NCBI RefSeq assembly: GCF_002865605.1 | Contig: NZ_CP025583.1 | Coordinates: 2,770,501-2,834,500, forward strand | DNA: 64,000 nucleotides | Source of the DNA: Paracoccus jeotgali | GTDB taxonomy: Bacteria; Pseudomonadota; Alphaproteobacteria; Rhodobacterales; Rhodobacteraceae | Reading direction: 5' to 3' | Shown here: in pieces, positions 8,131 through 17,191 of the stretch | Numbering within the stretch: position 1 is the first letter of the stretch | How the letters are laid out: each line of letters starts with the position of its first letter | Program-made: the position numbers and the translations under genes | Notes under the pieces: model-generated | Seen by the model: only the letters and a program-made list of their open reading frames with translations | What the model was told of the DNA's origin: nothing | Database searches by the model: none

Positions 8131-9237
8131 GTGCACAAGGTCGATATCGGTCTGGTCTTTTCCACCACCGGTCCCTATGGCGCGCTGGGTCGAAATGCGC
8201 TGGCCGGGGCGCAGCTGGCCATCCGCGAGCTTGCGGCGGATGACGCGGTCCGCATCGACGCGCATCACGTCGACCCGCAGGGCCGGCCGGAGCTTTACCG
8301 CAGCATGACCGCCGAATTGCTGGCCGAACGCGGGATCCGGCATCTGGTCGGCGGCATCACCTCGTGGAGCCGCAAGGACATGATCCCGGTCCTTGAACGC
8401 TATGGAGCATTGCTGTGGTATCCTTGCCCCTATGAGGGTTTCGAGGCGAATGACCATGTCGTCTATCTGGGCGGGTGCCCGAACCAGCATCTTCTGCCGC
8501 TGCTGGACCGGATGATCGCGGCCGGCCACCGGCGCGCCTTCCTGATCGGGTCCGATTACGTCTGGGGCTGGGAGACCCTGCGCATCGCCCGCGAGCGGTT
8601 AAGCGCGGCGGGGGTCGAGATCATGGGCGAGCAGCACATCCTGCTGGGCGACCGGGACTGTGCCGAGGCTGTCACGAGAATCGCCGAGACCGGCTGCGAT
8701 CTGGTGGTGAATTCGCTGATCGGGCCGTCGAACCACGCCTTTGTCCGCGCCATGGCGCGGTTGACGCCGCGGCCGCAGCTGGTCAGCGCAAACCAGACCG
8801 AGGCCGATCTTGACGAGATGGGTGCCTCTGCCGACGGGATGCTGTCGATCGCGCCATGGTTCGACGCGGGAAGCGGCGAGGGCCTGCGCGGGGCAGAAGC
8901 CGGAGGCGCCCGCGCCTCGTGCTTCTTTGCGACAAGCTACGTCGCGATCCATCTGCTGGCGCAGGCCATCCGCAGTGCGGGCGACGATCACCCGATCCGG
9001 GTCTTCGACGCGATCAAGGATCGGCGGCTCGACACCGTTCTGGGCCCGCTGCGCATCGACCCAGGCAATCGTCATACCGAACTGACGCCGCGCATCGCGG
9101 TGGCGCAAGGCGGGCGGTTCGACGTGGTCGAAACCTTCGCCGCCCCGGTGCCGCCCGATCCCTACCTGATCCAGACCGGGCAGGCCCGCACCCCTCTGGC
9201 CCCGGCGGACCGCCCCAGCTTGAGGTTGGTCGAATGA
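8131..9237 (+). CDS. amiC: AmiC-like cytoplasmic amide-sensing protein
   Basis: The product is 368 residues of the type I periplasmic-binding fold, related to amide/urea-binding proteins (VDIGLVFSTTGPYGALGRNALAGAQLAI, VGGITSWSRKDMIPVLE, LLWYPCPYEGFE). It lacks a signal peptide, as in Pseudomonas AmiC, which holds AmiR inactive until an amide binds. The GTG start is preceded by GGGGAGGG. It overlaps the next gene, an ANTAR-domain protein, by ATGA. This pairing is what makes AmiC, rather than a transporter binding protein, the best call. The ligand is probably a short-chain amide, given the downstream formamidase-family enzyme. Confidence 0.85.
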   Translation: MHKVDIGLVFSTTGPYGALGRNALAGAQLAIRELAADDAVRIDAHHVDPQGRPELYRSMTAELLAERGIRHLVGGITSWSRKDMIPVLERYGALLWYPCPYEGFEANDHVVYLGGCPNQHLLPLLDRMIAAGHRRAFLIGSDYVWGWETLRIARERLSAAGVEIMGEQHILLGDRDCAEAVTRIAETGCDLVVNSLIGPSNHAFVRAMARLTPRPQLVSANQTEADLDEMGASADGMLSIAPWFDAGSGEGLRGAEAGGARASCFFATSYVAIHLLAQAIRSAGDDHPIRVFDAIKDRRLDTVLGPLRIDPGNRHTELTPRIAVAQGGRFDVVETFAAPVPPDPYLIQTGQARTPLAPADRPSLRLVE

Positions 9238-9824
9238 GCCAGGCCATGACGCATTTCCTTGGTGGCCGCGCGGCGGTGCTGCACCCGGCGCCGCCGGTCT
9301 GCGAACAGCTGCACCGGCGGCTTGCCGCGCTGGGGATCGCCGCCGAAAGACGCTGGCCGGAACTGGGCGAGGGGGCCTTCGATCTGGTTCTGATCGATCT
9401 GGACACCGCCCATGACCGGCAGCTGCCCTGGCCAAAGGGCGCGGCACCGATGCCGATGGTCGGGCTGGTCGGGTCGGAAAGCCCCAGCCGCCTCAACTGG
9501 GCGCTGGCGCATCAGATCGACGCCTTCCTGCCGCAGACGGCGCTGGCGAACCTGTATTCCGCGCTGGTGGTGGCCAGCGCCCGCCATGCCGAGCGGCGCA
9601 GGATCGCGCAGGACGCGGCCGAGGCGGCGCGTCGCAACACCCTGCGGCTCGAGGTGATCCAGGCCGTCCAGACCATCATGCAGCAGGACCGCGCGGATGC
9701 GCCCCGCGCGCTGAAAAAGCTGCGCGCGCTGGCGATGGTGGAACGCTGCGCGCTCGAGGATGCGGCGCTGATGCTGCTGGGGCGCGGAAACGAACGGCGC
9801 AGCGGCGCAGGAGCGCAGAAATGA
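9234..9824 (+). CDS. amiR: AmiR-like transcription antiterminator (ANTAR domain)
   Basis: This 196-residue protein has an N-terminal pseudo-receiver domain (FDLVLIDLDTAHD, MVGLVGSESPSRLNWAL), a coiled-coil linker (ARHAERRRIAQDAAEAARR) and a C-terminal three-helix ANTAR domain (ALKKLRALAMVERCALEDAALMLL). ANTAR domains bind nascent RNA hairpins to prevent termination, and a terminator lies in the leader of this same operon. It overlaps amiC and dppC by four bases each. The ATG at 9234 is fixed by the ATGA overlap; a longer upstream reading frame inside amiC is not coding. Confidence 0.83.
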   Translation: MSQAMTHFLGGRAAVLHPAPPVCEQLHRRLAALGIAAERRWPELGEGAFDLVLIDLDTAHDRQLPWPKGAAPMPMVGLVGSESPSRLNWALAHQIDAFLPQTALANLYSALVVASARHAERRRIAQDAAEAARRNTLRLEVIQAVQTIMQQDRADAPRALKKLRALAMVERCALEDAALMLLGRGNERRSGAGAQK

Positions 9825-10720
9825 CCGACACCCCCGTCGCCTCCGGCCCGGTCCCGGTTCGCAGCCGGATCGTCGAGGTCCTGTCGGCGCTGATGCGCCG
9901 CCCGCGTGCGGCCTTTGGCATGGCGATCATCGTCATCATGGTCTTTGCCGCGGTGTTTGCCGGGTGGATCATGCCGCATGACCCGTTCGAGCAGAGCTTC
10001 GACGGGCTGACGCTGTCGGGCGCGCCGCTGCCGCCGAACCGGCAGTTCTGGTTCGGCACCGACCTGCTGGGCCGCGACCTGTTTTCGCGTCTGATCCTGG
10101 GCACGCGCACCTCGCTGATCATCGGGGTGGTGGCGAACGGCATCGCCGTGATCGTGGGCGCGGGCGTCGGCATCACCGCTGGCTATTTCGGCGGCTGGAT
10201 CGGCGCGATCCTGATGCGCTTCACCGATCTGATGATGGCGTTTCCGGCGCTGCTGCTGGCCATCGTGCTGGCAGCGATCTTTCAGCCCAGCCTGATGATC
10301 GTGGCGCTGGTGATCGCCATGGTGAACTGGGTGCAGATGAGCCGGGTGATCTATACCGAGACGCGTTCGCTGACCGAGCGGGACTTCATTCAGGTGCAAC
10401 GCTCGATCGGCTCGGGGCATGTGCGGATCATCCTGCGGCATCTGCTGCCGCATCTGCTGTCGTCCATCGTCGTCTTCGGCACGCTGGGGATCTCGACCAC
10501 GGTGCTGCTCGAGGCGACGCTGAGCTATCTGGGCGTGGGCGTGCGGCCGCCGATCCCATCCTGGGGCAACATCATCTTTGAAAACCAGACCTATTTCAGC
10601 ACCGCGCCCTGGCTGGTCTTTCTGCCCGGAGCGGCCATCGTGCTGCTGGCGCTGGCGTTCAATCTGGTCGGTGACGCGCTGCGCGACATCCTTGACCCGA
10701 CATTGAAGGGGCGTCACTGA
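9821..10720 (+). CDS. DppC-type ABC transporter permease
   Basis: The 299-residue inner-membrane permease has the DppC/OppC plan: a hydrophilic N-terminus, first membrane segment (FGMAIIVIMVFAAVFAGWI), the loop FGTDLLGRDLFSRLILGTRTSL, and the EAA-type ATPase-contact motif near ERDFIQVQRSIGSGHVRIILRH. It comes before the DppB-type gene, the reverse of the common order, and both are behind amiCR. Together with the binding protein and fused ATPase it forms one importer, probably for amides or short peptide-like compounds. Confidence 0.9.
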   Translation: MTDTPVASGPVPVRSRIVEVLSALMRRPRAAFGMAIIVIMVFAAVFAGWIMPHDPFEQSFDGLTLSGAPLPPNRQFWFGTDLLGRDLFSRLILGTRTSLIIGVVANGIAVIVGAGVGITAGYFGGWIGAILMRFTDLMMAFPALLLAIVLAAIFQPSLMIVALVIAMVNWVQMSRVIYTETRSLTERDFIQVQRSIGSGHVRIILRHLLPHLLSSIVVFGTLGISTTVLLEATLSYLGVGVRPPIPSWGNIIFENQTYFSTAPWLVFLPGAAIVLLALAFNLVGDALRDILDPTLKGRH

Positions 10721-11640
10721 TGGCCAGCTATATCCTGCGGCGGCTTCTGCAATCGGCCCTGATCCTGCTGGGGATCACGCTGGTGACCTTCGTGCTGCTG
10801 TATCTGGTGCCTGCCGATCCGGCGCGTCAGATCGCCGGGCGTTCGGCCACGGCCGAGACGGTCGCCAATATCCGCGCGCAGCTGGGTCTGGATCAGCCGT
10901 TCTTCGTGCAATACTGGCGCTATCTGACCGGGCTTTTGCAGGGCGATCTGGGTCGATCCTATCTGCAGCGGACCGAGGTGTCGGAACTGGTCGCCTCGCG
11001 GCTGCCGGCGACGCTGCTGCTGATGGCGGGCGCGATCGCCTGCGAACTGGCGCTGGGGCTGACCATCGGCATCATCGCCGCGCTCAAGCGGAACTCGCGG
11101 CTGGATAACGGGCTGATGATCTTTTCCTTCATCTCGATCTCGGCGCCGCAATTCGTCGTCGGCATCCTGTTGCTGTATGTCTTTGCCGTCAAGCTGGGCT
11201 GGTTCCCGATCGGCGGCTATGGGACCTTTGCGCATCTGGTCCTGCCGGCGGTCACGCTGGGGTTTCTGGGCGGCGGCTGGTACAGCCGGATGATGCGGTC
11301 GTCGATGATCGACGTGCTGGGACAGGATTTCGTGCGCACCGCCCGCGCCAACGGGCTGTCGAAATGGCGCATCGTCCTGCGCCACGTCCTGCCCAACGCG
11401 ATCCTGCCGATCATCGCCATGATCGGCATCGATATCGGGCTGTTCATGTCCGGCATCGTGGTGGTCGAAAGCGTCTTTGGCTGGCCCGGCATCGGTCAGC
11501 TGGCCTGGCAGGCGATCCAGCGGGTCGACATCCCCATCATCATGGGCGTGACGCTGGTCTCGGCCACGGCCATCGTTCTGGGCAACCTGCTGGCCGACCT
11601 GACCGCGCCGCTGATCGACCCGCGCATCAAGCTGAAATGA
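10720..11640 (+). CDS. DppB-type ABC transporter permease
   Basis: The 306-residue permease begins with the family start MASYILRRLLQSALILLGI and contains LYLVPADPARQIAG, a typical DppB N-terminal half, plus the coupling-helix region FVRTARANGLSKWRIVLRHVLPNA. The start shares one base with the dppC stop (TGATG). It pairs with the DppC-type subunit to form the translocation pore. Confidence 0.9.
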   Translation: MASYILRRLLQSALILLGITLVTFVLLYLVPADPARQIAGRSATAETVANIRAQLGLDQPFFVQYWRYLTGLLQGDLGRSYLQRTEVSELVASRLPATLLLMAGAIACELALGLTIGIIAALKRNSRLDNGLMIFSFISISAPQFVVGILLLYVFAVKLGWFPIGGYGTFAHLVLPAVTLGFLGGGWYSRMMRSSMIDVLGQDFVRTARANGLSKWRIVLRHVLPNAILPIIAMIGIDIGLFMSGIVVVESVFGWPGIGQLAWQAIQRVDIPIIMGVTLVSATAIVLGNLLADLTAPLIDPRIKLK

Positions 11641-11660
11641 CAACACGGAGGAGGAAGGAC

Positions 11661-13286
11661 ATGAGACATCTTTTGCTGGCGGGGGCCGCGACCCTTGCCC
11701 TGGCCGCGACCGGCGCCCTGGGCCAAAGCCTGCAGGACGCCAAGCAGGGCGGCTCGATGATCGTCACCTACAAGGACGACGTGTCCACGCTGGACCCGGC
11801 CATCGGCTATGACTGGCAGAACTGGTCGATGATCAAGTCGCTGTTCGACGGTCTGATGGATTACGAACCCGGCACGACCGAGCTGCGCAACGAGCTGTCC
11901 GAAAGCCACACGATCAGCGATGACGGCAAGGTCTTCACCTTTACCCTGCGCGACGGCCCGACCTTCCATAACGGGCGCAAGATCACGGCCGAGGACGTGA
12001 AATACTCGCTGGATCGCGTGACCGATCCCGAGACGAAAAGCCCCGGTGCGGGCTTCTTTGCGATGATCGAAGGCTTCGACGCGCAGTCGGCGGGCGAGGC
12101 GGACGGGCTGTCGGGCGTCAAGGTGCTGGACGACCGCACCGTCGAGATCACGCTGACCCGCCCCGACGCCACCTTCCTGCACGTCATGGCGCTGAATTTC
12201 GCGATGGTGGTGCCCAAGGAAGCCGTCGAGGAATTCGGCGACGATTTCGGCAAGAACCCGGTCGGATCGGGGGCCTTCAAGCTGGCGGAATGGACGCTGG
12301 GACAGCGCCTCGTGTTCGAAGCCTATGACGATTATTGGAACGAGGGCCTGCCCAAGATGGAGCAGATCACCTTCGAGATCGGGCAAGAGCCGGTGGTCGC
12401 GCTCTTGCGCCTGCAGCAGGGACAGGCCGACATTCCGGGCGACGGCATCCCCCCGGCGCAGTTCCTCGAGGTGATGAACGACCCCGAACAGGCCAAGCAG
12501 GTGGTCGAAGGCGGGCAGCTGCACACCGGCTATGTTACCATGAACACGCAGATGCCGCCCTTCGACAACAAGCAGGTGCGTCAGGCGGTCAACATGGCCA
12601 TCAACAAGGACCGCATCGTCAAGGTCATCAATGGCCGCGCGATCCCGGCCAACCAGCCGCTGCCGCCGTCGATGCCCGGCTATGCCGAAGACTATGAAGG
12701 CTATGAGTTCGATCCGGAAAAGGCCAAGGAATTGCTGGCCGAAGCCGGCTTTCCTGACGGGTTCGAGACCGAGTTGTTCGTCTATAACACCGACCCCAAC
12801 CCGCGGATCGCCCAAGCCATCCAGCAGGACCTGAAGGCCATCGGCATCACCGCCGAGATCCGCAGCCTCGCGCAGGCCAACGTGATCGCGGCCGGCGGCG
12901 AAAAGGATCAGGCGCCGATGATCTGGTCGGGCGGCATGGGCTGGATCGCCGACTTCCCCGACCCCTCGAACTTCTACGGGCCGATCCTGGGCTGCGGCGG
13001 GGCCGTCACCGGGGGCTGGAACTGGGCCTGGTATTGCAACGAGGAACTGGACGCCAAGGCGGCCGAGGCCGATTCCATCGTCGACCCGGCGCGGGCCGAG
13101 GAACGCCAGCAGATGTGGCGCGAGATCTATCTGCAGATCATGGAGGACGCGCCCTGGGCGCCGGTCTTCCACGAACAGCGCTTCACGATCAAGTCCGACC
13201 AGCTTGGCGGGCCGGACGAGATCTTTGCCGACCCGGTCCATATCCCCGTTCACTACGACTATGTGTTCTCGAAAAATGTGCAATAA
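11661..13286 (+). CDS. Family 5 extracellular solute-binding protein
   Basis: The product is about 541 residues with a Sec signal peptide (MRHLLLAGAATLALAATGALG) and the SBP-bac-5 features STLDPAIGYDWQNW near the N-terminus, FTLRDGPTFHNGRKITAEDVKYSLDR, and NPVGSGAFKLAEW. The family binds peptides, nickel and many other compounds. The ATG at 11661 follows GGAGGAGGAAGGAC. The amide-sensing regulators upstream and the formamidase gene overlapping its 3' end suggest the ligand is an amide or a peptide-like N-compound. It probably delivers to the DppC/DppB pore. Confidence 0.92.
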   Translation: MRHLLLAGAATLALAATGALGQSLQDAKQGGSMIVTYKDDVSTLDPAIGYDWQNWSMIKSLFDGLMDYEPGTTELRNELSESHTISDDGKVFTFTLRDGPTFHNGRKITAEDVKYSLDRVTDPETKSPGAGFFAMIEGFDAQSAGEADGLSGVKVLDDRTVEITLTRPDATFLHVMALNFAMVVPKEAVEEFGDDFGKNPVGSGAFKLAEWTLGQRLVFEAYDDYWNEGLPKMEQITFEIGQEPVVALLRLQQGQADIPGDGIPPAQFLEVMNDPEQAKQVVEGGQLHTGYVTMNTQMPPFDNKQVRQAVNMAINKDRIVKVINGRAIPANQPLPPSMPGYAEDYEGYEFDPEKAKELLAEAGFPDGFETELFVYNTDPNPRIAQAIQQDLKAIGITAEIRSLAQANVIAAGGEKDQAPMIWSGGMGWIADFPDPSNFYGPILGCGGAVTGGWNWAWYCNEELDAKAAEADSIVDPARAEERQQMWREIYLQIMEDAPWAPVFHEQRFTIKSDQLGGPDEIFADPVHIPVHYDYVFSKNVQ

Positions 13287-14220
13287 CTGCGACTACACCA
13301 TTCACGGCGTGAACCATCACCACGGCTGGGACCGCTCGATCCCGCCGGTGGAAACCGTCGCGCCCGGCGTCAGCCTGTTCTTCGAATGTCTCGACAGTTC
13401 GGGCGGGCAGTTGAACCGTGACAGCGGGGTTGGCGACATCGCCAACCTCTCCTTCGACAGGGTCAATCCCGTCACCGGCCCGATCTATGTCGACGGCGCC
13501 GAGCCGGGCGACATCCTGAAGGTGGAAATCGCGGCCTTCCACCCCTCGGGCTGGGGCTGGACCGCGAACATACCCGGCTTTGGGCTGCTGGCGGATCAGT
13601 TCACCGACCCGGCGCTGAAGATCTGGACCTATGACACCGCGACCATGGCGCCGGCGCTGTTTTCCGATCTGGCGCGGGTCCCGTTGAAGCCCTTTGCCGG
13701 CACCATCGGCCTTGCACCGGCGGAGCCGGGGCCGCACTCGATCGTGCCGCCGCGCCGGATGGGCGGCAATCTGGATATCCGCGATCTGGCGGCGGGGACC
13801 ACGCTTTACCTGCCGGTCGAGGTGGCGGGGGCGCTGTTTTCCATCGGCGACACCCACGCCGCGCAGGGCGACGGCGAGGTCTGCGGCACGGCCATTGAAA
13901 GCCCGATGAATGTCGAACTGAAGCTCGACCTGATCAAGCAGCAGGCGCTGCCCTTCCCGCGCTTCACGACGCCGGGGCCGGTGACCCGGCATCTGGACGC
14001 GAAAGGCTATGAGGCGACGACCGGGATCGGCAGCGACCTGATGTCGGGGGCGCGTGACGCGGTGTCGGGGATGATCGACCTTCTCTGCCGCGAACACGGG
14101 CTGTCGGCGACCGATGCCTATATGCTCTGCTCGGTCTGCGGCGATCTGCGCATCTCTGAAATCGTGGACCAGCCGAACTGGGTGGTGTCGTTCTATTTCC
14201 CGCGTCTGGTTCTGGAATGA
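13276..14220 (+). CDS. Acetamidase/formamidase family protein (FmdA/AmdA)
   Basis: The 314-residue protein fits the FmdA/AmdA hydrolase family, which cleaves formamide or acetamide to ammonia and the acid. Recognisable blocks are GVNHHHGWDRSIPPV, DGAEPGDILKVEI, MGGNLDIRDLAAGTTLYLPV and FSIGDTHAAQGDGEVCGTAIE, which contain conserved metal-binding and catalytic acidic residues. The ATG at 13276 overlaps the binding-protein stop by 11 bases, and its stop overlaps the ATPase gene as ATGA. It has no signal peptide, so the enzyme works on imported substrate. It is the catabolic partner of the AmiC/AmiR sensors. Confidence 0.88.
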   Translation: MCNNCDYTIHGVNHHHGWDRSIPPVETVAPGVSLFFECLDSSGGQLNRDSGVGDIANLSFDRVNPVTGPIYVDGAEPGDILKVEIAAFHPSGWGWTANIPGFGLLADQFTDPALKIWTYDTATMAPALFSDLARVPLKPFAGTIGLAPAEPGPHSIVPPRRMGGNLDIRDLAAGTTLYLPVEVAGALFSIGDTHAAQGDGEVCGTAIESPMNVELKLDLIKQQALPFPRFTTPGPVTRHLDAKGYEATTGIGSDLMSGARDAVSGMIDLLCREHGLSATDAYMLCSVCGDLRISEIVDQPNWVVSFYFPRLVLE

Positions 14221-15995
14221 ACGCGGCGACCGACAACGCACAGGGCGCCCGCCGCCCTGTGCTGACCGTGCGCGACCTGACCGTGCAGGTGGCCACGACC
14301 GAGGGCGCGATGACCGTCCTCGACCGGCTCAGCTTCGATCTGTTCGCGGGCGAGACGCTGTGTCTGGCCGGGGAAAGCGGGTCGGGCAAGTCGATGACCG
14401 CGCTGTCGATCATGGGCCTGTTGCCAAAGCCGATGTGCCGCATCGCGGGGGGGCAGATCATGCTGGGCGATCTGGACCTGACGCAGCTGGACGACAGCGG
14501 CTATCGCAAGATCCGCTCGGCCCGGATCGCGATGATCTTTCAAGAGCCGATGACGTCGCTCAACCCCGTGCTGCGCATCGGCACCCAGCTGCAAGAGGTG
14601 CTGCTGGAGCATGGCCAATGCACCCGCCGCGACGCCCCGCAGCGCGCGCTGCAACTGCTGCGCGACGTCCGCCTGACCGAGCCGGAACGGCGCCTGCGGC
14701 AGTATCCGCACGAACTGTCCGGCGGGATGCGGCAGCGGGTGATGATCGCCATGGCGCTGGCCTGCGATCCCGAGATCCTGATCGCGGATGAGCCGACGAC
14801 GGCGCTGGACGTCACCGTGCAGGCCGAGATCCTGGACCTGATCCGCGCGCTGCAGGCCGAACACGGCACCGCGGTTCTGATGATCACCCATGACATGGGC
14901 GTGGTGGCCGAAATGGCCGACCGCGTCATCGTCCTGCGCCACGGCGTTGTCGAGGAAAGCGCGGCGGTCGAGACGCTGTTTGCCGCCCCGCAGACCGCCT
15001 ATGCGCAGGAATTGCTCGCAGCCGTTCCGCGTCTGGGTCACGCGCCGCCACGAATCGCCAAGCCCGCCAGCGAGTCCGTGCTGGACGTGCGGGATCTGGT
15101 GGTCAATTTCGACATTCGCGGCGGCATCCTCAACCGTCCCGTCGCGCGCGTTCACGCCGTCGAGGGCGTCAGCTTTTCCGTCGCGCGGGGCGAGACCCTG
15201 GCCTTGGTCGGCGAATCCGGCTGCGGCAAATCGACGATCGGCAAGGCCCTGCTGGGCCTCGTTCCGTGGCAGGGCAGCATCAAGGTCGCCGGGCGCGAGA
15301 TGTCAGGGCTGTCCGCGCGGGGCCTGAACGAGGTTCGCCGCGACATCCAGATGGTGTTTCAGGACCCCGGCGCCTCGCTGGATGCGCGGATGACGGTGCG
15401 CGATCAGGTCGCAGAGCCGCTGAAGGTGCACGGGCTGTCGCGCGGATCAGAGCTGAACGACCGCGTCGAGTGGCTGTTCAAGCGCGTCGGGCTGACCCAG
15501 GATCAGCTGAACCGCTATCCGCATGAATTCTCGGGCGGGCAGCGGCAGCGGGTCTGCATCGCGCGTGCTCTGGCGCTTGGGCCAAAGATCATCGTCGCGG
15601 ATGAAAGCGTCTCGGCGCTGGACGTGTCGGTTCAGGCGCAGGTGCTGGATCTGCTGCGCGAGTTGCAGGCCGAGGACGGGATCTCTTATCTCTTCGTCAG
15701 CCATGACATGGCGGTGATCGAGCAGATGGCCGACCGCGTCGCGGTCATGCGTCTGGGTCAGATCGTCGAGCACGGATCGCGCGAACAGGTGCTGCAAAGC
15801 CCTGCCCACGCCTATACCCGACGCCTGCTGGCCGCCGTCCCGGTCCCCGATCCCCAGCACCAACGCCCCCCGAAGGTCATCGAGGCACAAGACATGCCAA
15901 GCCCCATCCGCCCCCTCGGCGACCGCCCCCACCGCTGGCCGCAAACCGAGGTTGCGCCGGGCCATTGGGCCGCGATGCAGGAGGCGTCCGTTTAG
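14217..15995 (+). CDS. Fused DppD-DppF type ABC transporter ATPase
   Basis: The 592-residue protein carries two complete ATPase modules in one chain. The N-terminal half has Walker A GESGSGKS and signature LSGGMRQRV with ADEPTTALDVT; the C-terminal half has GESGCGKS and FSGGQRQRV with VADESVSALDVS. Each ends in the oligopeptide-transporter C-terminal domain (LLAAVP). Dedicated DppD and DppF genes are usually separate, but fusions occur widely. It powers the permease pair encoded upstream and ends the operon. The following 100 bases are a convergent gap before the LuxR gene. Confidence 0.92.
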   Translation: MNAATDNAQGARRPVLTVRDLTVQVATTEGAMTVLDRLSFDLFAGETLCLAGESGSGKSMTALSIMGLLPKPMCRIAGGQIMLGDLDLTQLDDSGYRKIRSARIAMIFQEPMTSLNPVLRIGTQLQEVLLEHGQCTRRDAPQRALQLLRDVRLTEPERRLRQYPHELSGGMRQRVMIAMALACDPEILIADEPTTALDVTVQAEILDLIRALQAEHGTAVLMITHDMGVVAEMADRVIVLRHGVVEESAAVETLFAAPQTAYAQELLAAVPRLGHAPPRIAKPASESVLDVRDLVVNFDIRGGILNRPVARVHAVEGVSFSVARGETLALVGESGCGKSTIGKALLGLVPWQGSIKVAGREMSGLSARGLNEVRRDIQMVFQDPGASLDARMTVRDQVAEPLKVHGLSRGSELNDRVEWLFKRVGLTQDQLNRYPHEFSGGQRQRVCIARALALGPKIIVADESVSALDVSVQAQVLDLLRELQAEDGISYLFVSHDMAVIEQMADRVAVMRLGQIVEHGSREQVLQSPAHAYTRRLLAAVPVPDPQHQRPPKVIEAQDMPSPIRPLGDRPHRWPQTEVAPGHWAAMQEASV

Positions 15996-16100
15996 CGACA
16001 GAGGTCAGTATGGCAGTCGGGCGGATCGCGGCTTATCGACTGCGAGGTCGCCTTCCATCCCGGTGTGCCGGACCTGATAAATCACCGCCGCCGCCCCCGC

Positions 16101-16712
16101 CTACAGCAGCCGCAGATCATGCGCCCGGCGCAGCGCCTCGGCGGTTGTCCGGGCGTTCAGGCGCAGGCGGGCGGCGGTCAGCCGCGCCTTGAAGGCGCTT
16201 TCCGAAATGCCCAGAGCGTCCGCCGCCTCGGCATATCGCTTGCCGCCCGCAATGCAGCGCAGTGCCTCGGCATGCGCCCGGCTCAGCGTCGCTGGCGGGT
16301 CCAGCAGGTGATGCAGCCGCTGGATCGTCGCCTCGATCGCCGGGATCTCTGCGTCCGAGAACTCGCGGTCCTCACGCGCGAAGCCCGCGACCGTCCGGGA
16401 CGACAGCTCACCCACCGAGACCACAAGTCCAAAGCGCAACCCATGCAGCCCTGCCTGATGCAGCACACCGAACGAGTCCGGAATGGGAAGCGCGCTCCAC
16501 CGGCAGCACCCGGTCGTCGACAGCGCCCAGGCCACGGTCGGATCGCGCAGGACCAGAGAGTGGTCGGCGTAGTACTCCTGCCATGCCTCGCTATAGGTGT
16601 TGAACCTGATCAGCGCCTTCCCGGAATTGATCCGAAAGCCGATATAATATCCACCGGGCGCCATCCGGTGGAGGCCGGGAAGGGCAGCCTTGATCTGTTG
16701 TTGCGCAGTCAT
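16101..16712 (-). CDS. LuxR-type regulator with autoinducer-binding domain (solo)
   Basis: The 203-residue product has an N-terminal autoinducer-binding-like domain (YYADHSLVLRDPTVAWAL, with the Asp and Pro positions conserved in acyl-homoserine-lactone receptors, then CCRWSALP) and a C-terminal LuxR helix-turn-helix (LSRAHAEALRCIAGGKRYAEAADALGIS). No luxI synthase is seen in the window, so it is probably a solo receptor for self or foreign acyl-HSLs, or for another ligand. It converges on the amide operon. Its target genes are not evident. Confidence 0.85.
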   Translation of the reverse strand: MTAQQQIKAALPGLHRMAPGGYYIGFRINSGKALIRFNTYSEAWQEYYADHSLVLRDPTVAWALSTTGCCRWSALPIPDSFGVLHQAGLHGLRFGLVVSVGELSSRTVAGFAREDREFSDAEIPAIEATIQRLHHLLDPPATLSRAHAEALRCIAGGKRYAEAADALGISESAFKARLTAARLRLNARTTAEALRRAHDLRLL

Positions 16713-17191
16713 GCCTTCGTGGAGCCAGAACCGCGCCCCAAGTCAAGACAGATTTGCGCTGACCCGCCCCGCCGGGGGAGCCAGCGCAGCTGCAATTCCA
16801 GCGCGGTTGCGGAAAAGCCGCCGGTATGGGCCCGGCGGCCTGCGCTACGGGCGCGAATGGCGGCCTTGACCCGACCCGGCGTCCCCTGTGCGGATCGGTT
16901 GCAGCCGCAGCTGGCCTTTCTGCGTCGCCCGTTCAAAGCGCACTGGACAAGCGATGCCGCTTTCCCGGAGACTGTAAGTCGACTGCGAGACGCAGTGCTG
17001 GATGCTGTCTCGCTGAACGCGCGCGAATCGGCGCAAGCCGCAGCAAGATGGTCCGGCGACGGTACCGAAAGACGACACCGGCCCGCAGCGCTGCGATCGA
17101 GCCAAAGCGCGCAGGCCGGGACTGCCCAAGGACGGCGGGCCTGCGGCTTCGCCACATGATCATCAGCTTCAGAACGGCAAAGGACAGCTTC
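16713..17191. other. Gene-free stretch between the LuxR solo and the broken peptidase
   Basis: About 480 bases without a convincing gene. The open frame of the downstream peptidase continues upstream to about 16826, but that portion is not protein-like. No repeat, hairpin with T-tract or tRNA was recognised. It probably holds the divergent promoters of its neighbours. Confidence 0.5.

Noticed and set aside
16826..17191. Upstream open extension of the broken M20 gene
   Set aside because: The predicted residues show no signal or domain and the ATG at 17192 begins a clear signal peptide.
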